The notes below the pieces were generated by a model. It was given only the letters and a program-made list of their open reading frames with translations. It searched no databases and was not told the DNA's origin. A stretch of DNA of 64,000 bases. Source: Terrabacter sp. Ter38 (GTDB taxonomy: Bacteria; Actinomycetota; Actinomycetes; Actinomycetales; Dermatophilaceae). The first letter of the stretch is position 1, and each line of letters begins with the position of its first letter. The DNA lies in the NCBI RefSeq assembly GCF_024519435.1, contig NZ_JALJRZ010000001.1, forward strand, positions 806,001 through 870,000, written 5' to 3'. Position numbers and translations under genes: made by a program. Below are positions 1 to 8,461 of this stretch, one piece after another.

Positions 1-352
1 GGTTGCCGAGCGGGTCGACGACGCGACCGAGGAAGTCGTCACCGACCGGGACCGAGAGGACCTCGCCCGTGCGCTTGACGGTCTGGCCCTCCTCGATGCC
101 GGCGAAGTCACCGAGGACGACGACGCCGATCTCGTGGACGTCGAGGTTGAGCGCGAGGCCGAGCGTGCCGTCCTCGAACTGGAGCAGCTCGTTGGTCATG
201 GCCGAGGGCAGACCCTCGACGTGAGCGATGCCGTCACCGGCGTCGGTGACGCGGCCGACCTCTTCGCGGGAGGCCGCGCCGGGCTCGTAGGACTGGACGA
301 ACGAGTCCAGTGCGTCCCGGATCTCCTCCGGACGGATCGAAAGCTCCGTCAT
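1..352 (-). CDS. atpA: ATP synthase F1 subunit alpha (N-terminal part, cut by window edge)
   Basis: Alpha subunit of the F1 catalytic head of the proton ATP synthase, a cytoplasmic peripheral complex. Only about 117 N-terminal residues are present; the gene runs off the left edge. It starts [15 protein letters not shown] and contains the alpha N-terminal beta-barrel signature ([19 protein letters not shown], then [16 protein letters not shown]). The ATG at 352 is the first start after the atpH stop, 69 bases upstream. It is the fifth gene of atpB-atpE-atpF-atpH-atpA, so atpG, atpD and atpC should follow outside the window. Identity is essentially certain; the nucleotide-binding P-loop lies beyond the window and cannot be checked. 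Confidence 0.97.
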   Translation of the reverse strand, partial: MTELSIRPEEIRDALDSFVQSYEPGAASREEVGRVTDAGDGIAHVEGLPSAMTNELLQFEDGTLGLALNLDVHEIGVVVLGDFAGIEEGQTVKRTGEVLSVPVGDDFLGRVVDPLGN

Positions 353-421
353 GTCAGATCTTCTCCTCGGTTTCGACCCGCAGGACGGGCCGGTGGTTGA
401 TCACAGCTGGTGGTGGGTGCC

Positions 422-1234
422 TCAGGCACCCATGGCCCGGCGGGCCGCGTCGAGCTTGCGGATGACGGTTCCGTCGATGAGCTCGTCACCGATCTCGACC
501 TTGACCCCGCCCATGACCCGGGGGTCCACGACGGTGTTGACGTGGACCGTGCCGCCGTAGATGGCAGCCAGGCCCGCTGCGAGGCGGGCACGGTCGTCGT
601 CGGTGAGCGGGACGGCCGAGGTGACGGTGGCCGTCTGCTGCTCGCGGCGGCTCGAGGCCGTCTCGAGGTACTTCTCGAGGACCCGGTCGAAGCGCAGGCC
701 GCGCGGGGCGACCACGGCCTGACGGGCCAGCACGAGGGTCTCGGGTGCGACCTTCTCCCGAAGGAGCGAGGACACGAGGTCGGCCCGCTTGTCGGCGGGC
801 GCCTGCGAGTCGGCCAGCGCCGAGCGCAGCGGGGCGTCGGCCGCCACGATGCGCTCGAAGCGGAACAGCTCGTCCTCGACGCGGTCGGCGCGACCCTGGG
901 TCTCCGCCTCGGCGATGACGGCCTCGACGGCATACGACTCGACGGTGTCGGTCAGGTCACGCTCGGAGCTCCAACGCTGCCCGAAGGCACCCTTGAGCAC
1001 GACGAGCGTCTCGGCGCTGACCTTGCCCGCGAAGAGACGCTCGGCGAGCTGGGCCTTGTCGACACCGTCGCGGGACGGATCGGCCACGGCGCGACGCAGG
1101 GTCGCGCTGCCGTCGATGATCCCGACGACCGCGAAGAGCTCCTCGGCCAACCGCGAACGGTCGGCACCGGCAGCGAGGACGCCGGTGAGAGCCTCGCGGC
1201 TCGCCGCCGCTGCTGCGCGTGAGGGTCCCTGCAT
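422..1234 (-). CDS. atpH: ATP synthase F1 subunit delta
   Basis: Delta subunit, the peripheral-stalk cap joining F1 to subunit b. The 270 residues fit the longer actinobacterial form of the family (about 180 in E. coli, about 270 here). The C-terminal stretch with VTSAVPLTDDDRARL, then VVDPRVMGGVKVEIGDELIDGTV is the conserved delta/OSCP signature. The ATG at 1234 shares one base with the TGA of atpF (TGATG), implying coupled translation. In mycobacteria b and delta are partly fused (b-delta); here they are separate genes. Confidence 0.96.
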   Translation of the reverse strand: MQGPSRAAAAASREALTGVLAAGADRSRLAEELFAVVGIIDGSATLRRAVADPSRDGVDKAQLAERLFAGKVSAETLVVLKGAFGQRWSSERDLTDTVESYAVEAVIAEAETQGRADRVEDELFRFERIVAADAPLRSALADSQAPADKRADLVSSLLREKVAPETLVLARQAVVAPRGLRFDRVLEKYLETASSRREQQTATVTSAVPLTDDDRARLAAGLAAIYGGTVHVNTVVDPRVMGGVKVEIGDELIDGTVIRKLDAARRAMGA

Positions 1235-1836
1235 CAGGCGTCCCCGCCCTGGCTGCCGGCGGCGCCGCCGACCTTCTCGCGCACGACGTCGCCCGACTCG
1301 AGCTCGGCGAGGAAACGCTCGACGATGCCCTTCTGACGGGTCTCCTCGTGCAGGGACTCGCCGACGATGCGGCTCGCGAGGTCGGTCGAGATGCGGCCGA
1401 CGTCACTGCGGAGCGAGACGACCGCCTGCTGGCGCTCGGCCTCGATCTGCTTGTGCGCCGTCTCGGTGATCCGAGAGGCCTCGGACGCCGCGTGCTCGCG
1501 CATCTCGGCGATGATCTGCGCGCCCTGGGCCTTCGCGTCCTCACGGATGCGGGCGGCCTCGGAGCGGGCCTCGACGAGCTGCGCCTGGTACTGCTCGAGC
1601 GCGGCCTGGGCCTGCGCCTGGGCCTCCTCGGCCTTGTTCATCCCGCCCTCGATCGCAGCAGTGCGCTCGGCGTAGATCTGCTCGAGGCGCGGCACGACCT
1701 TCTGCTTCACGACGACGTAGAGAATCGCGAAGCACGCCAGGCCGAAGAAGAACTCGAGCGGGTGCGGGATGATCGGTGCCGCGGTGGCCCAGAAGCCGCC
1801 CTCGCCGCCCTCGGCGGTCACGGTCACTGCTTGCAT
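1234..1836 (-). CDS. atpF: ATP synthase F0 subunit b
   Basis: Peripheral-stalk subunit b, membrane-anchored, binding delta and alpha. A short N-terminal segment is followed by one membrane helix at about residues 22-45 (PLEFFFGLACFAILYVVV), then a long charged, Ala/Glu/Arg-rich coiled coil (IYAERTAAIEGGMNKAEEA onward) to residue about 190. Length 200 residues is usual for an actinobacterial b subunit. GGAG lies six bases before the ATG, with spacer AACCTC. Its stop overlaps the atpH start by one base. Confidence 0.96.
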   Translation of the reverse strand: MQAVTVTAEGGEGGFWATAAPIIPHPLEFFFGLACFAILYVVVKQKVVPRLEQIYAERTAAIEGGMNKAEEAQAQAQAALEQYQAQLVEARSEAARIREDAKAQGAQIIAEMREHAASEASRITETAHKQIEAERQQAVVSLRSDVGRISTDLASRIVGESLHEETRQKGIVERFLAELESGDVVREKVGGAAGSQGGDA

Positions 1837-1892
1837 GAGGTTCTCCTAGAGAGAAAGACGATCGATGCTTCGGGCTGCCCCGGAAAGGGGCG

Positions 1893-2102
1893 TCAGCCCT
1901 TGAAGACGAACGCGAGCGCGATACCGAAGATGGCGAGCGCCTCGGTGATGGCCATGCCCAGGAAGGCGATCGGCTGCAGCATGCCGCGAGCCTCGGGCTG
2001 ACGGGCGACGCCGTTGATGTAGGCGGCGAAGATCAGACCGACACCGATACCGGGGCCGATGGCGGAGAGGCCGTAACCGAGGATGGCGATGTTGCCAGTC
2101 AT
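1893..2102 (-). CDS. atpE: ATP synthase F0 subunit c
   Basis: Proteolipid c subunit forming the rotor ring. The 69 residues make two membrane helices joined by the polar loop [11 protein letters not shown]. The ion-carrying acid is Glu in [12 protein letters not shown] of helix 2. The first helix has the glycine-rich packing motif [11 protein letters not shown]. No Na+-type extra polar ligands are obvious, so proton coupling is inferred. ATG at 2102 follows an AAGGAA-type ribosome site. This is the target family of bedaquiline-type inhibitors, which is family knowledge only. Confidence 0.97.
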   Translation of the reverse strand: MTGNIAILGYGLSAIGPGIGVGLIFAAYINGVARQPEARGMLQPIAFLGMAITEALAIFGIALAFVFKG

Positions 2103-2228
2103 GTTTATTCCATTCCTTCTTGTCTTGTCCGGCTGGCGGTTACCAGACGGGCGGGGGCGAAGCTGGGGTGTGGTGCTTGTGCGGTGGTGCAGTTCGTGGG
2201 GCGCCGGAGGCGCAGGGAGACCGCTGCC

Positions 2229-3011
2229 TCAGTGCTCGTCGGCGACCGCGCCGCCGATGTAGAGGGCGGCCAGCAGGGTGAAGACGTAGGCCTGGAGGAA
2301 CTGGACCAGGATCTCGAAGAGCGTCATGACGAAGGCGAAGATCCACGTGACGCCGCCGGCGAGGACGAGGATGCCGCCGTTGGTGAGCATGTACCAGCCA
2401 CCCGTGATGAACAGGACGATGAGGATGTGGCCGGCGAACATGTTGCCGAAGAGTCGCAGGGCGAGGGTGACCGGGCGCGTGAAGAGGTCGGTGATGAGCT
2501 CGAGGAAGAAGATCGCGGGGATCATGGCCTTGGGAAGACCGGCGGGCACGAGCGACTTCCAGTAGCCGATGAAGCCGTGCTTGCGCATGCCGACGACGTG
2601 GAAGACGACCCACACGATGAGCGACAGCGCGATCGGGAAGCCGATACGGCTCATCGTCGGGTAGCTCATCGGCGGGATGACGCCGAACAGGTTGTTGACG
2701 AGGATCGTCGTGAAGAGCGCGAAGAGCAGCGGGACGAACCGCATGAACTCCTTGCTGCCGATGAGGTCCTTGGCGATGCCGTTGCGCACGAGGCCGTAGA
2801 CGGCCTCCGTGCCCATCTGGCCGCGGCCGGGCACGAGAGCCTTCTTCTTCGTCGTGGCGAGCAGGAACCACGCGACGAGGCCGGTGGCCAGGACCATGAG
2901 CAGGATCGGGCGGGTGATCGCGAACGGCCCGTCGGTCCCGAAGAGGGGCTGCCAGAACTCCTCGATGCCGGGGGCGGTGTAGTCCGTCGGGGCGGCGGCC
3001 ACGATGCTCAC
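2229..3011 (-). CDS. atpB: ATP synthase F0 subunit a
   Basis: Stator channel subunit a, polytopic (about five to six membrane helices), forming the two proton half-channels against the c ring. The essential arginine is in LALRLFGNMFAGH, followed by the conserved hydrophobic C-terminal helices and LLAALYIGGAV. The 260 residues are normal for the family. GTG start at 3011 is chosen because AAAGGAG sits six bases upstream (spacer TAACCC). About 150 bases without a gene separate it from the AtpZ-like gene. Confidence 0.96.
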   Translation of the reverse strand: MSIVAAAPTDYTAPGIEEFWQPLFGTDGPFAITRPILLMVLATGLVAWFLLATTKKKALVPGRGQMGTEAVYGLVRNGIAKDLIGSKEFMRFVPLLFALFTTILVNNLFGVIPPMSYPTMSRIGFPIALSLIVWVVFHVVGMRKHGFIGYWKSLVPAGLPKAMIPAIFFLELITDLFTRPVTLALRLFGNMFAGHILIVLFITGGWYMLTNGGILVLAGGVTWIFAFVMTLFEILVQFLQAYVFTLLAALYIGGAVADEH

Positions 3012-3159
3012 GGGTTACTCCTTTGTAGGTTCTGGGCACTTCGGCTGACGACCTGCGTCAGGGATGGAGAGTCGGTGCTCGGGAGCGGGCTCCCGGTGGG
3101 GCTCCAGGTCGGCGGGCCGGCGGGCGACGCGCTGACGTGCGGCACGGGGGCCGTCGGGC

Positions 3160-3453
3160 TCAATGGGTACCGTATCGGAACCAGATCAGGTAGAGCGACA
3201 GGGCCATTCCACCCACGATCCCTACCCCGACGAGCCAGGTCGTGCCCAGCCAGTGGTCGGCCAGGGCACCGAGACCGCCGTAGATGAGCGGACCCGTGAG
3301 CATGTACGCGACGGCACGCCAGGCGGAGTCCTGCTCGCGGGTGTTGAACCGGCGCAGCTCCTCGGCCTTGTCCTCCGCAGAGGGCTCGCTCGGCTCGCTG
3401 GGCGCCGTGGGCTCGCTCGAGTCGCCGGGCTCCGGCGTCGGTGGTGTGGTCAT
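3160..3453 (-). CDS. AtpZ/AtpI-family small membrane protein
   Basis: Small protein (97 residues from the chosen start) with a Ser/Pro/Glu-rich N-terminus (EPTAPSEPSEPSAEDKAEE) and two membrane helices (about YMLTGPLIYGGLGALADHWLG and LVGVGIVGGMALSLYLIWF). Helix-GxxG-helix with ADHWLG is typical of AtpZ/AtpI proteins next to F0 genes, proposed to help c-ring assembly or Mg2+/Ca2+ uptake (family knowledge). ATG at 3453 has GGGAGG five bases upstream and is preferred. An upstream in-frame GTG at 3471 would overlap the atpI stop as GTGA and add six residues. Confidence 0.8.
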   Translation of the reverse strand: MTTPPTPEPGDSSEPTAPSEPSEPSAEDKAEELRRFNTREQDSAWRAVAYMLTGPLIYGGLGALADHWLGTTWLVGVGIVGGMALSLYLIWFRYGTH

Positions 3454-3467
3454 GTCGACCTCCCGTG

Positions 3468-3989
3468 TCACGGCTCATCACGCGGCTCCCGGTGGGGTGC
3501 CGCCTCGGGCGTCGAGTCGGGCGTCGAGTCGGGCGTCGCGTCGGGCGTCGCGTCGAGCGAGGCCGCGCCGTCGGGGTCGTACGCGAAGATCCGCAGGCGC
3601 TTGTAGGCGCGCATCTCGAAGAAGAGCCAGACGACGGCGCACACCGTGATCGACAGGCCGATCGCGAAGCCCGAGGCCCACGTGACGTCGCGCAGCGCGA
3701 ACATGACGACGCCGAGCACCAGCACCTTGACGGTGTAGGTGACCATGACGATCATCATCGTCGTCGTGGGCGGCAGGTCGGCCGTGCGCTTCATGACGAG
3801 CAGCGTCAGGCTGAAGAAGAAGAGGACGATGGCGGCGCCGAGCGCGGCCGACCAGGCGGCCTTGGGGCTCGAGACGAGCCCGACGACGACGCAGACGAGG
3901 CCGGCCACGGCCGTCGGCAGCAGGGAGCCCCGGAGGAGCTGCGCGAAGGCATCTGACTGTGATGCGTCGCGTGCCGGTGTGGCGCTCAA
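3468..3989 (-). CDS. atpI: AtpI-like ATP synthase accessory membrane protein
   Basis: First gene of the ATP synthase operon, in the position of Rv1303. The 173-residue protein has four predicted membrane helices (about 22-42, 48-66, 82-102, 107-128), ending in FFEMRAYKRLRIFAYDPDG. A repetitive acidic tail DATPDATPDSTPDSTPEAAP follows, encoded by 12-base tandem repeats at about 3509-3556, and is probably disordered. The start is a TTG at 3989 with a CAGGCAGG ribosome site. Likely role is in assembly of the F0 sector; the fold is clear, the exact function is not. Confidence 0.78.
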   Translation of the reverse strand: MSATPARDASQSDAFAQLLRGSLLPTAVAGLVCVVVGLVSSPKAAWSAALGAAIVLFFFSLTLLVMKRTADLPPTTTMMIVMVTYTVKVLVLGVVMFALRDVTWASGFAIGLSITVCAVVWLFFEMRAYKRLRIFAYDPDGAASLDATPDATPDSTPDSTPEAAPHREPRDEP

Positions 3990-4120
3990 GAAAACCTGCC
4001 TGGGTGCGTCGTGAGGCGTAGTGCGGGCGGGGTTCGGGCTGATCCGGATGGTGCTCGGATCGCTTGCGTGGAAAGGACTTCCGGGCTCCTGTGGCGGTCT
4101 TCCCAGACTCCCCTCAGGTG

Positions 4121-4140
4121 CTTGTGAATGCTATCACAAG
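4121..4140 (-). promoter_or_regulatory. CRP/GlxR-type operator upstream of the atp operon
   Basis: A perfect inverted repeat CTTGTGA-N6-TCACAAG. The inner TGTGA-N6-TCACA is the canonical binding site of CRP/GlxR/Cmr cAMP-receptor regulators. It lies about 130 bases upstream of the atpI TTG start and overlaps the wecA stop codon (TGA at 4136-4134). It could serve a promoter internal to this long leftward gene string. The match is seen directly; regulation by a cAMP receptor is inferred. Confidence 0.7.
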
Positions 4141-5231
4141 CGCTCGGAGGGCCTCCACCGCGGAAGCCAGACGGTGAGCACGACACCCATCGCGGCGGCC
4201 GCCCCCACGACCGCGAGCGGACGGGGGCCGTCCCAGATGACGAAGGACACCGAACCCAGGGCGACGATGGCGGCCCACAGGTAGAGGATGAGCACGGCAC
4301 GGCGGTGGCCGTGGCCGATGCGCAGCATGCGGTGGTGCAGGTGCATCGCGTCGGGGTGCCACGGTCGCTGGCCGGCACGGGTGCGCCGGACCACGGCGAG
4401 CAGCATGTCGAGCAGCGGCAGCAGCAGGACCGCGAGCGGGACGAGGATCGGCAGGAAGGCGGCCGACACGTCGTTGGCGCTGACCTCTCCCGGGTCGACG
4501 TTGCCGGTCAGGGTGATCGTCGCGGCCGACAGCAGCAGGCCCAGGGTCAGCGCTCCCGAGTCGCCCATGAAGAGTCGCGCCGGATGGAAGTTGTGCGGCA
4601 GGAAGCCGGCACAGCAGCCCACGAGGGCGGCCGAGATGAAGGTCGCGGTCGAGAACACGTTGGCCGGCACGAACGACCGCGACACGATGTAGCTGTAGAC
4701 GAAGAAGGCGAATGCCGCGATGCAGACGACCCCCGCGGCGAGCCCGTCGAGCCCGTCGATGAAGTTGACGGCGTTCGTCGAGGCGATGACGACGAGCACC
4801 GTGAAGAGCACGAGGACCGGGGTCGGCAGGATGGTCGTGCCGAAGATCGGAAGTGACAGCAGCTGCACCCCGGTGTAGGCCATCAGGCCCGCGGCGAGCA
4901 TCTGTCCCGCCAGCTTGGTCAGCCAGTCGAGCTCACGGATGTCGTCGAACGCCCCGAGCAGGCACACGATGCCGGCTGCGGCGACGACGCCGAAGATCTG
5001 TTTCGTCGAGAAGAGCGTCCCGAGGTAGGGCAGCGCCCTGGCCACGAGCGCCGCGGCCACGAAGCCGATGTAGATCCCGACTCCCCCGAGCCGCGGGATC
5101 GGGGTCGTGTGGACGTCGCGCTCACGGACGGCCGTGAACGCCCCGGTCGCGACGGCGAGGCTCCGGACGAAGGGTGTGGCGAGGTACGTGACCGCAGCGG
5201 CCACGATGAGGACGAGGACGTACTCGTGCAC
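4134..5231 (-). CDS. wecA: WecA/MraY-family undecaprenyl-phosphate sugar-1-phosphate transferase
   Basis: Integral membrane enzyme (365 residues, about ten or eleven helices) transferring a sugar-1-phosphate, probably GlcNAc-1-P, from a UDP-sugar to a polyprenyl phosphate to start cell-wall polymer synthesis. Family motifs are present in order: GAFDDIRELDWLTK, NAVNFIDGLDGLAAG, LFMGDSGALTLG, and the basic HLHHRMLRIGHGHRR loop near residues 320-335. GTG start at 5231, with AAGG seven bases upstream. It lies directly before the atp operon, as Rv1302 does in M. tuberculosis, which favours a WecA (mycolyl-arabinogalactan-type) rather than MraY assignment. Substrate is inferred. Confidence 0.88.
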   Translation of the reverse strand: MHEYVLVLIVAAAVTYLATPFVRSLAVATGAFTAVRERDVHTTPIPRLGGVGIYIGFVAAALVARALPYLGTLFSTKQIFGVVAAAGIVCLLGAFDDIRELDWLTKLAGQMLAAGLMAYTGVQLLSLPIFGTTILPTPVLVLFTVLVVIASTNAVNFIDGLDGLAAGVVCIAAFAFFVYSYIVSRSFVPANVFSTATFISAALVGCCAGFLPHNFHPARLFMGDSGALTLGLLLSAATITLTGNVDPGEVSANDVSAAFLPILVPLAVLLLPLLDMLLAVVRRTRAGQRPWHPDAMHLHHRMLRIGHGHRRAVLILYLWAAIVALGSVSFVIWDGPRPLAVVGAAAAMGVVLTVWLPRWRPSERL

Positions 5232-5274
5232 CTACCGACCTTCGCTCGGGCGCCGACGCTGGCGGGGGACTGAC

Positions 5275-6552
5275 TCAGCGAGGGTATGCCGGGAAGCGCG
5301 TCACGAGATCGGTGACCTCCGCACGGACGTCCTTGCTCACCGCGTGGTCGGGGTCGGCGTCACCCTCGGTGACGGCGCGGTGGATGAGCGAGGCGATCTG
5401 CTTCATCTCCTCCAGGCCCATGCCCTGGGTCGTGACCGACGGCGTGCCGACGCGGATACCCGAGGCGATGTTGGGCTTCTGCGGGTCGAAGGGGATGGCG
5501 TTCTTGTTCAGCACGATGCCCGCCGCGTCGGCCCGCTCCTCGGCCTCCTTGCCGGTGACACCGACCCCCTGGAGGTCGAGCAGCGCCAGGTGGGTGTCGG
5601 TGCCGCCCGTCGTCGGTCGGATGCCGAGCTCCAGCAGGCTGGCCGCGAGCTGCTGGCTGTTGGCGATGACGTCCGTGGCGTACTGGGCGTACTCGGGCGT
5701 CGCGGCCTCCTTGAAGTTGACCGCCTTGGCCGCGATGGTGTGCATCTGCGGGCCGCCCTGCATCATCGGGAAGATCGCCTTGTCCATGGCGGCCGCGTGC
5801 TCGGCCTTGCAGACGAGGGCGCCGGAGCGCGGGCCGCGCAGCACCTTGTGCGTCGTGAAGGTGACGACGTCGGCGTACGGCACGGGTGAGGGGATGGCCT
5901 TGCCCGCGACGAGACCGATGAAGTGGGCGGCGTCGACCCAGAGGATCGCGCCGACCTCGTCGGCGATGGCGCGGAAGCGCTCGAAGTCGATGAGACGCGG
6001 GATGGCCGAGCCGCCGGCACAGATGACCTTGGGACGGTGCTCACGGGCGAGCGCCTCGACCTGGTCGTAGTCGATGTTCTCGGTCTGCTGGTCGACCCCG
6101 TAGTGCACGGCGTTGAACCACTTGCCGGAGAAGGAGACCTTGGTGCCGTGCGTCAGGTGGCCGCCCATCGGCAGCGCCATCGCGAGGATCGTGTCGCCAG
6201 GTGCCATGAAGGCGCCGTAGACGGCCTGGTTGGCGCTCGCGCCGGAGTGCGCCTGGACGTTGGCGTGGTCGGCGCCGAAGAGGGCCTTGGCGCGCTCGAT
6301 CGCGATCGACTCGGCCTTGTCGACCTCGGAGCAGCCGCCGTAGTAGCGGCGCCCGGGGTAGCCCTCGGCGTACTTGTTCGACAACGTCGACCCGAGCGCC
6401 GTCAGGACCGCGGGCGAGCTGATGTTCTCGCTCGCGATGAGCTGCAGTCCTCCGCGGATGCGGTCGAGCTCCGAGATGAGCACCCCGGCGATGTCGGGGT
6501 CGAAGGACTGCAGGGCACCGAAGTCGGAGCCGTAGAACGTGTCGTCAGCCAT
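5275..6552 (-). CDS. glyA: serine hydroxymethyltransferase
   Basis: Cytosolic PLP enzyme interconverting serine plus tetrahydrofolate with glycine plus methylene-THF. The 425 residues are the usual length. Visible signatures are LIASENISSPAV, GYPGRRYYGGCSEVD, SGASANQAVYGAF, the cofactor region WVDAAHFIGL, and the PLP-lysine segment TFTTHKVLRGPRSG. ATG at 6552 with a GGAG ribosome site eight bases ahead. It sits between sua5 and wecA in the same direction, an insertion relative to the mycobacterial order that is common in other Actinomycetota. Confidence 0.96.
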   Translation of the reverse strand: MADDTFYGSDFGALQSFDPDIAGVLISELDRIRGGLQLIASENISSPAVLTALGSTLSNKYAEGYPGRRYYGGCSEVDKAESIAIERAKALFGADHANVQAHSGASANQAVYGAFMAPGDTILAMALPMGGHLTHGTKVSFSGKWFNAVHYGVDQQTENIDYDQVEALAREHRPKVICAGGSAIPRLIDFERFRAIADEVGAILWVDAAHFIGLVAGKAIPSPVPYADVVTFTTHKVLRGPRSGALVCKAEHAAAMDKAIFPMMQGGPQMHTIAAKAVNFKEAATPEYAQYATDVIANSQQLAASLLELGIRPTTGGTDTHLALLDLQGVGVTGKEAEERADAAGIVLNKNAIPFDPQKPNIASGIRVGTPSVTTQGMGLEEMKQIASLIHRAVTEGDADPDHAVSKDVRAEVTDLVTRFPAYPR

Positions 6553-6600
6553 GGGAGTTCTCCGGGTGGGTCGGGAGTGGGGCGCGAGCGCGAGCCAACT

Positions 6601-7536
6601 CTATTGCGTCGTGCTGGCACCGTCGGACGGCCGCTCGGTCGTGGCCACGTCGTGCCACTCACCGAGCGTCTCGGCAGGCTCGTCCGACATGGCCTCGGCA
6701 GGCTCGTCCGACATGGCCTCGGCAGGCTCGTCCGACGTGGACTCGACGAGCACGTCATCGGCTGGCACGGAGGCCTCCGCCGGTGTCTGGCCTCCCGGCT
6801 CGACGTCGGCCTCCGGGTCCGGCTCGGTCGCGGGGTCCGCCGCGGGCGTCGCGTCGGCCTCGGCGGCCGGCACGGCGTCGGGCTCGGGCGCCTCGAGGAC
6901 GGGGTCGGGCACGAGGGCCTCGTCGAGCTCCTCCTGGCTCACGGCACCGAGCCGCAGGGTGACGGGGGTCTCCCCGGTGCAGTCGACGATGGTCGACGGC
7001 TGTCCCTCGCCGGCCGGGCCGCCGTCGAGGTAGACCCCGACGGACTCGCCGAGCATCCCGACGGCCTCGTCGACCGTGCGGGCCGCGGGGTCGCCGGTCG
7101 TGTTGGCGCTCGTGACCGCCATGGGACCGATGTCGCCGAGCAGCTCGAGGGTGAGCTCGTGAGCGGGCACGCGCAGGGCCACGGTCCCGTTGGTCTCGCC
7201 GAGGTCCCAGTGCAGCGACGTCTGCGCCTTGAGCACGAGCGTCAGCGGTCCGGGCCAGAACTTCTCCATGAGCCGCTGGGCGTAGTCGGGCACCTGCGTC
7301 GCGAGACCTTGCGCCGTGCGCGCCGTCGGGATGAGGACCGGCGGCGGCATGTCGCGGCCGCGGCCCTTGGCCGCGAGGACGGACGCGACGGCAGTCGCGT
7401 CGAAGGCGTCGCAGCCGATGCCGTAGACCGTGTCGGTCGGCAGGACGACGATCTCGCCGCGTCGGACGGCCGAGGCCGCGGCCGGGATGCCCTCGGCACG
7501 GCCCTCGGGGTCGGTGCAGTCGTAGCGCTCGCTCAC
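6601..7536 (-). CDS. sua5: L-threonylcarbamoyladenylate synthase with long acidic tail
   Basis: YrdC/Sua5-family enzyme making the threonylcarbamoyl-AMP used for the t6A37 tRNA modification. The catalytic domain spans about residues 1-210 (IVVLPTDTVYGIGCDAF, LIPTARTAQ, FWPGPLTLVL, VALRVPAH, MAVTSANTTGDPA, STIVDCTG). The remaining about 100 residues are an Ala/Pro/Glu/Asp-rich tail, not the usual Sua5 domain, and include three copies of an eight-residue SDEPAEAM unit. GTG start at 7536. It follows prmC in the same transcript, as in M. tuberculosis Rv1301. The tail is probably disordered; its role is unknown. Confidence 0.93.
   Translation of the reverse strand: MSERYDCTDPEGRAEGIPAAASAVRRGEIVVLPTDTVYGIGCDAFDATAVASVLAAKGRGRDMPPPVLIPTARTAQGLATQVPDYAQRLMEKFWPGPLTLVLKAQTSLHWDLGETNGTVALRVPAHELTLELLGDIGPMAVTSANTTGDPAARTVDEAVGMLGESVGVYLDGGPAGEGQPSTIVDCTGETPVTLRLGAVSQEELDEALVPDPVLEAPEPDAVPAAEADATPAADPATEPDPEADVEPGGQTPAEASVPADDVLVESTSDEPAEAMSDEPAEAMSDEPAETLGEWHDVATTERPSDGASTTQ
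6670..6741. repeat. 24-bp tandem repeat, three copies, in the sua5 tail
   Basis: Three head-to-tail 24-base units at 6670-6693, 6694-6717 and 6718-6741. The first two are identical and the third differs only near its end. Each encodes one SDEPAEAM octapeptide on the minus strand, so copy-number change would keep the sua5 frame. The arrangement suggests recent slippage expansion. Confidence 0.92.
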
Positions 7537-7591
7537 GGGCAGAGCCTACTGGGGCGCGTTCGACCCGCCGGGCGGCGGGCCGACCCGCGGG

Positions 7592-8461
7592 TCAGACCGA
7601 GCGGCGCGCCACGGTGACCCGCGGCCGGCCGGACAGGTCGTGGTGGTCGGTGACGTCGGTCCACTCCCCCGTCGCCGCGAGGCGGCGCGGCAGGCTCTCG
7701 CCCTGCGAGTCGGCGTGCTCGACGAGGACGAGGCCACCGGGACGGAGCAGCCGGGCGGCCGTGCGGGCCACCGCGAGCGGGATCGCGAGCCCGTCCTCGC
7801 TGCCGCCGTAGAGCGCGACATCGGGGTCGTGGTCACGCACCTCGGGGTCGACGGGCACGGCACCGACGGGAATGTACGGCGGGTTGACGGTCACGACGTC
7901 GACGGCACGCGACCAGTCCTCGAAGCAGGGCTGCGTCGCGTCGCCTCGCTCGAGCCGGACGTCGAGGCCCAGGCGGTCGCGGTTGGCCACCGACCAGGCG
8001 CAGGCGTCGGGCGACAGCTCGAGACCGCGCACGTCGGTCTCCGGCCGCTCCGCCTTGACGGACAGGGCAATCGCGCCGGAGCCCGAGCAGAGGTCGACGA
8101 GCCGGACGGCCTCGGCGCCCCCTGCCGACAGCCGGTCGACCTCGACGAGCGCGAGGTCGACGAGGACCTCGGTCTCGGGCCGGGGCACGAAGACCCCCGG
8201 GCCCACCGACAGGGTCAGCCTGCGGAAGTGCGCACGGCCCGTCAGGTGCTGCAGCGGGACGCGGCGGGCCCGCTCGTCGACGAGGACGGCATACGACCCG
8301 GGAAGGGTGCGGCCGCCGAGCACCATGAGCCGCCGGACCTCGGAAGCGTCGACCTGGAGCACGTGGGCCGCGAGCTCGACCGCGTCGACGTCGGCGGAGG
8401 CCACGCCCGCGTCGCGGAGCCGCGCGGCGGCGGCGCGGACACCCTGACGCAGGTCCGTCAC
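7592..8461 (-). CDS. prmC: release factor glutamine N5-methyltransferase
   Basis: SAM-dependent methyltransferase acting on the GGQ glutamine of RF1/RF2. The 289 residues have an N-terminal helical RF-binding domain and a Rossmann-fold domain. Motifs are [26 protein letters not shown] (SAM binding) and the catalytic [11 protein letters not shown] at 8461 overlaps the prfA TGA as GTGA, so the enzyme is translationally coupled to its own substrate gene. Same order as Rv1299-Rv1300. Confidence 0.95.
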   Translation of the reverse strand: MTDLRQGVRAAAARLRDAGVASADVDAVELAAHVLQVDASEVRRLMVLGGRTLPGSYAVLVDERARRVPLQHLTGRAHFRRLTLSVGPGVFVPRPETEVLVDLALVEVDRLSAGGAEAVRLVDLCSGSGAIALSVKAERPETDVRGLELSPDACAWSVANRDRLGLDVRLERGDATQPCFEDWSRAVDVVTVNPPYIPVGAVPVDPEVRDHDPDVALYGGSEDGLAIPLAVARTAARLLRPGGLVLVEHADSQGESLPRRLAATGEWTDVTDHHDLSGRPRVTVARRSV

